A DNA stretch of 64,000 nucleotides, taken from an uncultured Clostridia bacterium. Its GTDB lineage: Bacteria; Bacillota; Clostridia; Oscillospirales; Ruminococcaceae. The position numbers and the translations under genes were made by a program. Shown here piece after piece: positions 61,760 to 64,000 of the stretch. The notes beneath the pieces were generated by a model that saw only the letters and a program-made list of their open reading frames with translations, had not been told where the DNA came from and did not search any database. The stretch lies in the NCBI GenBank assembly GCA_944387915.1, contig CALXGT010000050.1:1-64000 (forward strand), in the 5' to 3' direction. Position 1 is the first letter of the stretch, and each line of letters opens with the position of its first letter.

Positions 61760-63167
61760 GATGGTTTTGGGGTTAGAGGTTCACGTGGAACTGAATACCG
61801 CCACCAAAATTTTCTGCGGCTGTGCGGTGAGCTACGGCGACGAGCCCAACACCCACTGTTGTCCCGTCTGCATGGGATTTCCGGGGACCTTGCCGGTATT
61901 GAACCAAAAAGTGGTAGAATACGCGATTAAAGCGGGCATCGCCACCAACTGTACCATCGCTTCCTATTCCAAACAAGACCGGAAAAACTACTTTTATCCC
62001 GATCTCCCAAAAGCCTACCAGATCTCCCAGTATGATCTTCCCCTGTGCGAAAACGGGTATCTCACCATTGAGACCGAAAACGGGCCGAAGCGCATTGGTA
62101 TTACACGAATCCATATCGAGGAGGACGCGGGAAAACTGGTTCATGATCCCCAAAAAGGGACCTTTATCGACTGTAACCGGTGCGGCGTGCCGCTGATTGA
62201 GATTGTTTCCGAGCCGGATATGCGGTCGGAAAAAGAAGCGGACGCCTACCTTCGAAAGCTTCGGTCGGTGATCCGGTACACCGGCATCTCGGAGTGTAAA
62301 ATGAACGAAGGAGCGTTTCGCTGTGACGTCAACCTCTCGGTGCGGAAGAAAGGGGAAACCGCCTTTGGAACCCGGACGGAGATGAAAAACCTAAACTCCT
62401 TCCAGTTTATCAGCAAAGCCATTTCTTACGAGTACCAGCGCCAGGTCGCCGCGCTGGAGGCGGGAGAAACCATTGTCCAGGAGACCCGCCGTTTTGACCG
62501 GCAAACCGGTAAAACCTTCTCCATGCGGGGGAAGGAAAACGCCGACGACTATCGCTACTTCCCCGATCCGGACCTCCCCCCCATTGAGAATGACGACGCC
62601 TTCCTTCGAGAGGTCGAAGCGTCTATCCCCACCCTCCCCGATGAACGCAAAGCGTCCTGGATCGAAAAATACGGCCTTCCCGCCTACGACTGCGAGCAGC
62701 TGTTAGAGGAAAAGGAGATTGCCGATTATTTTGAAACTGCTTTGAAAGACTGCTCCTACCCGAAAATTCTTTCCAACCTGATGCTGTCCGAGGTGTTTCG
62801 GCTTTTACCGGAAACGGGAAAGATTCCCGTTCCCCCCACCGATCTTGCGGCCATTGCCAATATGGAAGGAAAGGAAATCCTCAGCAGCAGCGCCGCCAAA
62901 AAAGTCCTTCGGGAATGTTTCGAAACCAAAGAGCGCCCCGAGGACATTGTCGAAAAACGAGGTCTTACCCAAATCAGCGATCCCGAGTTGCTTTTGCCTT
63001 TCGTCTTGGAAACCATCCAAGAAAATCCGAAAATGGTCTCTGATTATCAGAGTGGAAAAACCAACGCCGTAAAAGCCCTTATGGGGAGCTTGATGAAAAA
63101 AAGCGGGGGAAAAGGAAACCCGAAAGTCCTTTCCTCCCTCTTAGAAGACGCTCTTTCCCGTCTGTAA
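61743..63167 (+). CDS. gatB: Asp-tRNA(Asn)/Glu-tRNA(Gln) amidotransferase subunit B
   Basis: GatB phosphorylates and amidates the Asp or Glu already on the tRNA. 474 residues: LGLEVHVELNTATKIFCGC, the zinc-type C-x-C ... HCCPVC, the NYFYPDLPKAYQISQYD segment, and the tail YqeY-like domain for tRNA binding. The start follows AAAGGAGG inside gatA. Last gene of the operon. Confidence 0.97.
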   Translation: MLSDYEMVLGLEVHVELNTATKIFCGCAVSYGDEPNTHCCPVCMGFPGTLPVLNQKVVEYAIKAGIATNCTIASYSKQDRKNYFYPDLPKAYQISQYDLPLCENGYLTIETENGPKRIGITRIHIEEDAGKLVHDPQKGTFIDCNRCGVPLIEIVSEPDMRSEKEADAYLRKLRSVIRYTGISECKMNEGAFRCDVNLSVRKKGETAFGTRTEMKNLNSFQFISKAISYEYQRQVAALEAGETIVQETRRFDRQTGKTFSMRGKENADDYRYFPDPDLPPIENDDAFLREVEASIPTLPDERKASWIEKYGLPAYDCEQLLEEKEIADYFETALKDCSYPKILSNLMLSEVFRLLPETGKIPVPPTDLAAIANMEGKEILSSSAAKKVLRECFETKERPEDIVEKRGLTQISDPELLLPFVLETIQENPKMVSDYQSGKTNAVKALMGSLMKKSGGKGNPKVLSSLLEDALSRL

Positions 63168-63170
63168 ATA

Positions 63171-63204
63171 AAAAAAGATCCTGCCAAAAGGCAGGATCTT
63201 TTTT
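63171..63204. terminator. Bidirectional terminator between gatB and ychF
   Basis: A 15-bp perfect stem (AAAAAAGATCCTGCC with its complement) and an AAAA loop, with T6 on both strands. Confidence 0.92.
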
Positions 63205-64000
63205 ATACGTTAAACCGGAACAAAACAATGTCTCCGTCCTTCATGACGTAATCTTTTCCTTCCAGACGAACCAGTCCCTTTTCTTTGGCCGCCGCCATAC
63301 TGCCGCAGGCAATCAGATCGGAAAACGCCACCACCTCGGCGCGGATAAAGCCTCGCTCAAAGTCGGTGTGGATCTTACCCGCCGCTTGGGGCGCCTTGGT
63401 GCCCTTCACTATGGTCCAGGCGCGAACTTCGTCAGACCCCGCCGTCAGGAAAGAGATAAGCCCCAAAAGGCTGTATCCTTCTTTTATAATCCGGTTAAGA
63501 CCGCTTTCGGTCAAATGGAGGTCGGATAAAAACTCCCGTTTTTCCTCTTCAGTCATATCGGCGATCTCTTCTTCGATCTTGGCACAGATAGGAAGCACCG
63601 CGCTCTTTTCTTCCTCCGCCAGCGCCTTCACCTGCTGGTAATTGGGGTTATTTTCGTACCCTTCGATGAAATCCTCCTCCGAAAGGTTGGCGGCATAGAT
63701 CACCGGCTTATTGGAGAGAAGGGGGGTGTCCCGGATCATGGCGATTTCATCTTCGGTAAAGGGGAAGCTTCTCGCCGATTTGCCTTCCTCGAGATGAGCC
63801 ATGAGCCGCTCTAAAAACGCCACCTCGCCGTTATATTTTTTATCCGCCTTGGCCATTTTTTGGGTTTTTGTGATCTTCCGCTCCAAAATCTCCATGTCGG
63901 CGAAAATGAGCTCCAGATTGATGGTCTCAATATCCCTTAACGCGCCCACCGAACCGTCTACATGGACCACGTCCGGATCCTCGAAGCAGCGCACCACGTG
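63203..64000 (-). CDS. ychF: YchF/OLA1-family ATPase, C-terminal part (runs off the window)
   Basis: At least 265 C-terminal residues of YchF, a P-loop ATPase of the Obg group that binds ribosomes and responds to oxidative stress. The VHVVRCFEDPDVVHVDGSV segment, a coiled-coil arm (about 170 residues) and a C-terminal TGS domain (GTKAPQAAGKIHTDFERGFIRAEV) are visible. The N-terminal nucleotide-binding motifs and the start codon lie beyond the window edge. Confidence 0.96.
   Translation of the reverse strand, partial: HVVRCFEDPDVVHVDGSVGALRDIETINLELIFADMEILERKITKTQKMAKADKKYNGEVAFLERLMAHLEEGKSARSFPFTEDEIAMIRDTPLLSNKPVIYAANLSEEDFIEGYENNPNYQQVKALAEEEKSAVLPICAKIEEEIADMTEEEKREFLSDLHLTESGLNRIIKEGYSLLGLISFLTAGSDEVRAWTIVKGTKAPQAAGKIHTDFERGFIRAEVVAFSDLIACGSMAAAKEKGLVRLEGKDYVMKDGDIVLFRFNV

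Overview
The window looks like chromosomal DNA of a strictly anaerobic Gram-positive bacterium of the Bacillota, most probably class Clostridia. The evidence is an oxygen-sensitive class III ribonucleotide reductase (nrdD/nrdG) with no aerobic reductase in view, a class B sortase, an LCP cell-wall ligase, two ECF-transporter S components (FolT, RibU), an HrcA/CIRCE operator, T-box, FMN and THF riboswitches, an L20 leader, and the gene order rnc / Elp3-like radical SAM / smc / ftsY. Base composition appears close to half GC by eye and is even throughout. There is no phage, integrase, transposase or CRISPR array. The window is mostly housekeeping DNA, and the interest lies in gene fusions and RNA leaders.

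Layout. 1-2.2 kb: tRNA-Tyr, tRNA-Pro, mnmA, rnhA and tRNA-Thr; the tRNA-Thr gene is followed by five tandem copies of a terminator-like unit of 93-94 bp. 2.8-6.8 kb: a metallo-hydrolase, a LacI-type regulator and an Lsa-like ABC-F protein preceded by a leader peptide and attenuator. 6.8-12 kb: folC and folT under a THF riboswitch, then nrdG and nrdD with NrdR-like sites. 12.1-16.7 kb, plus strand: murA, walJ, rlmH, typA. 16.7-25.7 kb: a radical SAM SPASM protein, two alpha/beta hydrolases, two lipoproteins, an M3 peptidase, an oxidoreductase, a small membrane protein, and ribU under an FMN riboswitch. 25.7-29.3 kb: a cysteine/aspartate-rich zinc-ribbon protein, efp, an AP-endonuclease-like protein, yqeG, a DUF3786 protein and rpsU.

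29.4-47.9 kb is one tightly packed minus-strand block of fourteen genes (trmH-like, dprA, topA, trmFO, plsX, rnc, Elp3-like, smc, ftsY, rdgB, yhbY, nadD-yqeK fusion, LCP, rsfS, leuS; fifteen if the trmH-like gene is counted as part of it) with gaps of at most 26 bp. Upstream of it is infC-rpmI-rplT with its L20 leader. 49.5-57.8 kb holds ilvE, an esterase with a copper-amine-oxidase-N-like tail, groSL, degV, metY and sortase B. 57.9-63.2 kb is a complete tRNA-dependent amidation operon: a T-box leader followed by an AspRS-GatC fusion, gatA and gatB. The window ends inside ychF.

How the genes fit together: the aspS-gatC/gatA/gatB operon would make Asn-tRNA(Asn) and/or Gln-tRNA(Gln) by amidation, and its T-box specifier region contains the overlapping codons GAA and AAC, as described for a two-codon T-box in Clostridium acetobutylicum. 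The covalent AspRS-GatC joint plus this T-box is the most striking local system. The ABC-F attenuator and the THF switch, whose P1 helix overlaps a hairpin holding an anti-Shine-Dalgarno sequence, are the other regulatory systems I would examine first.
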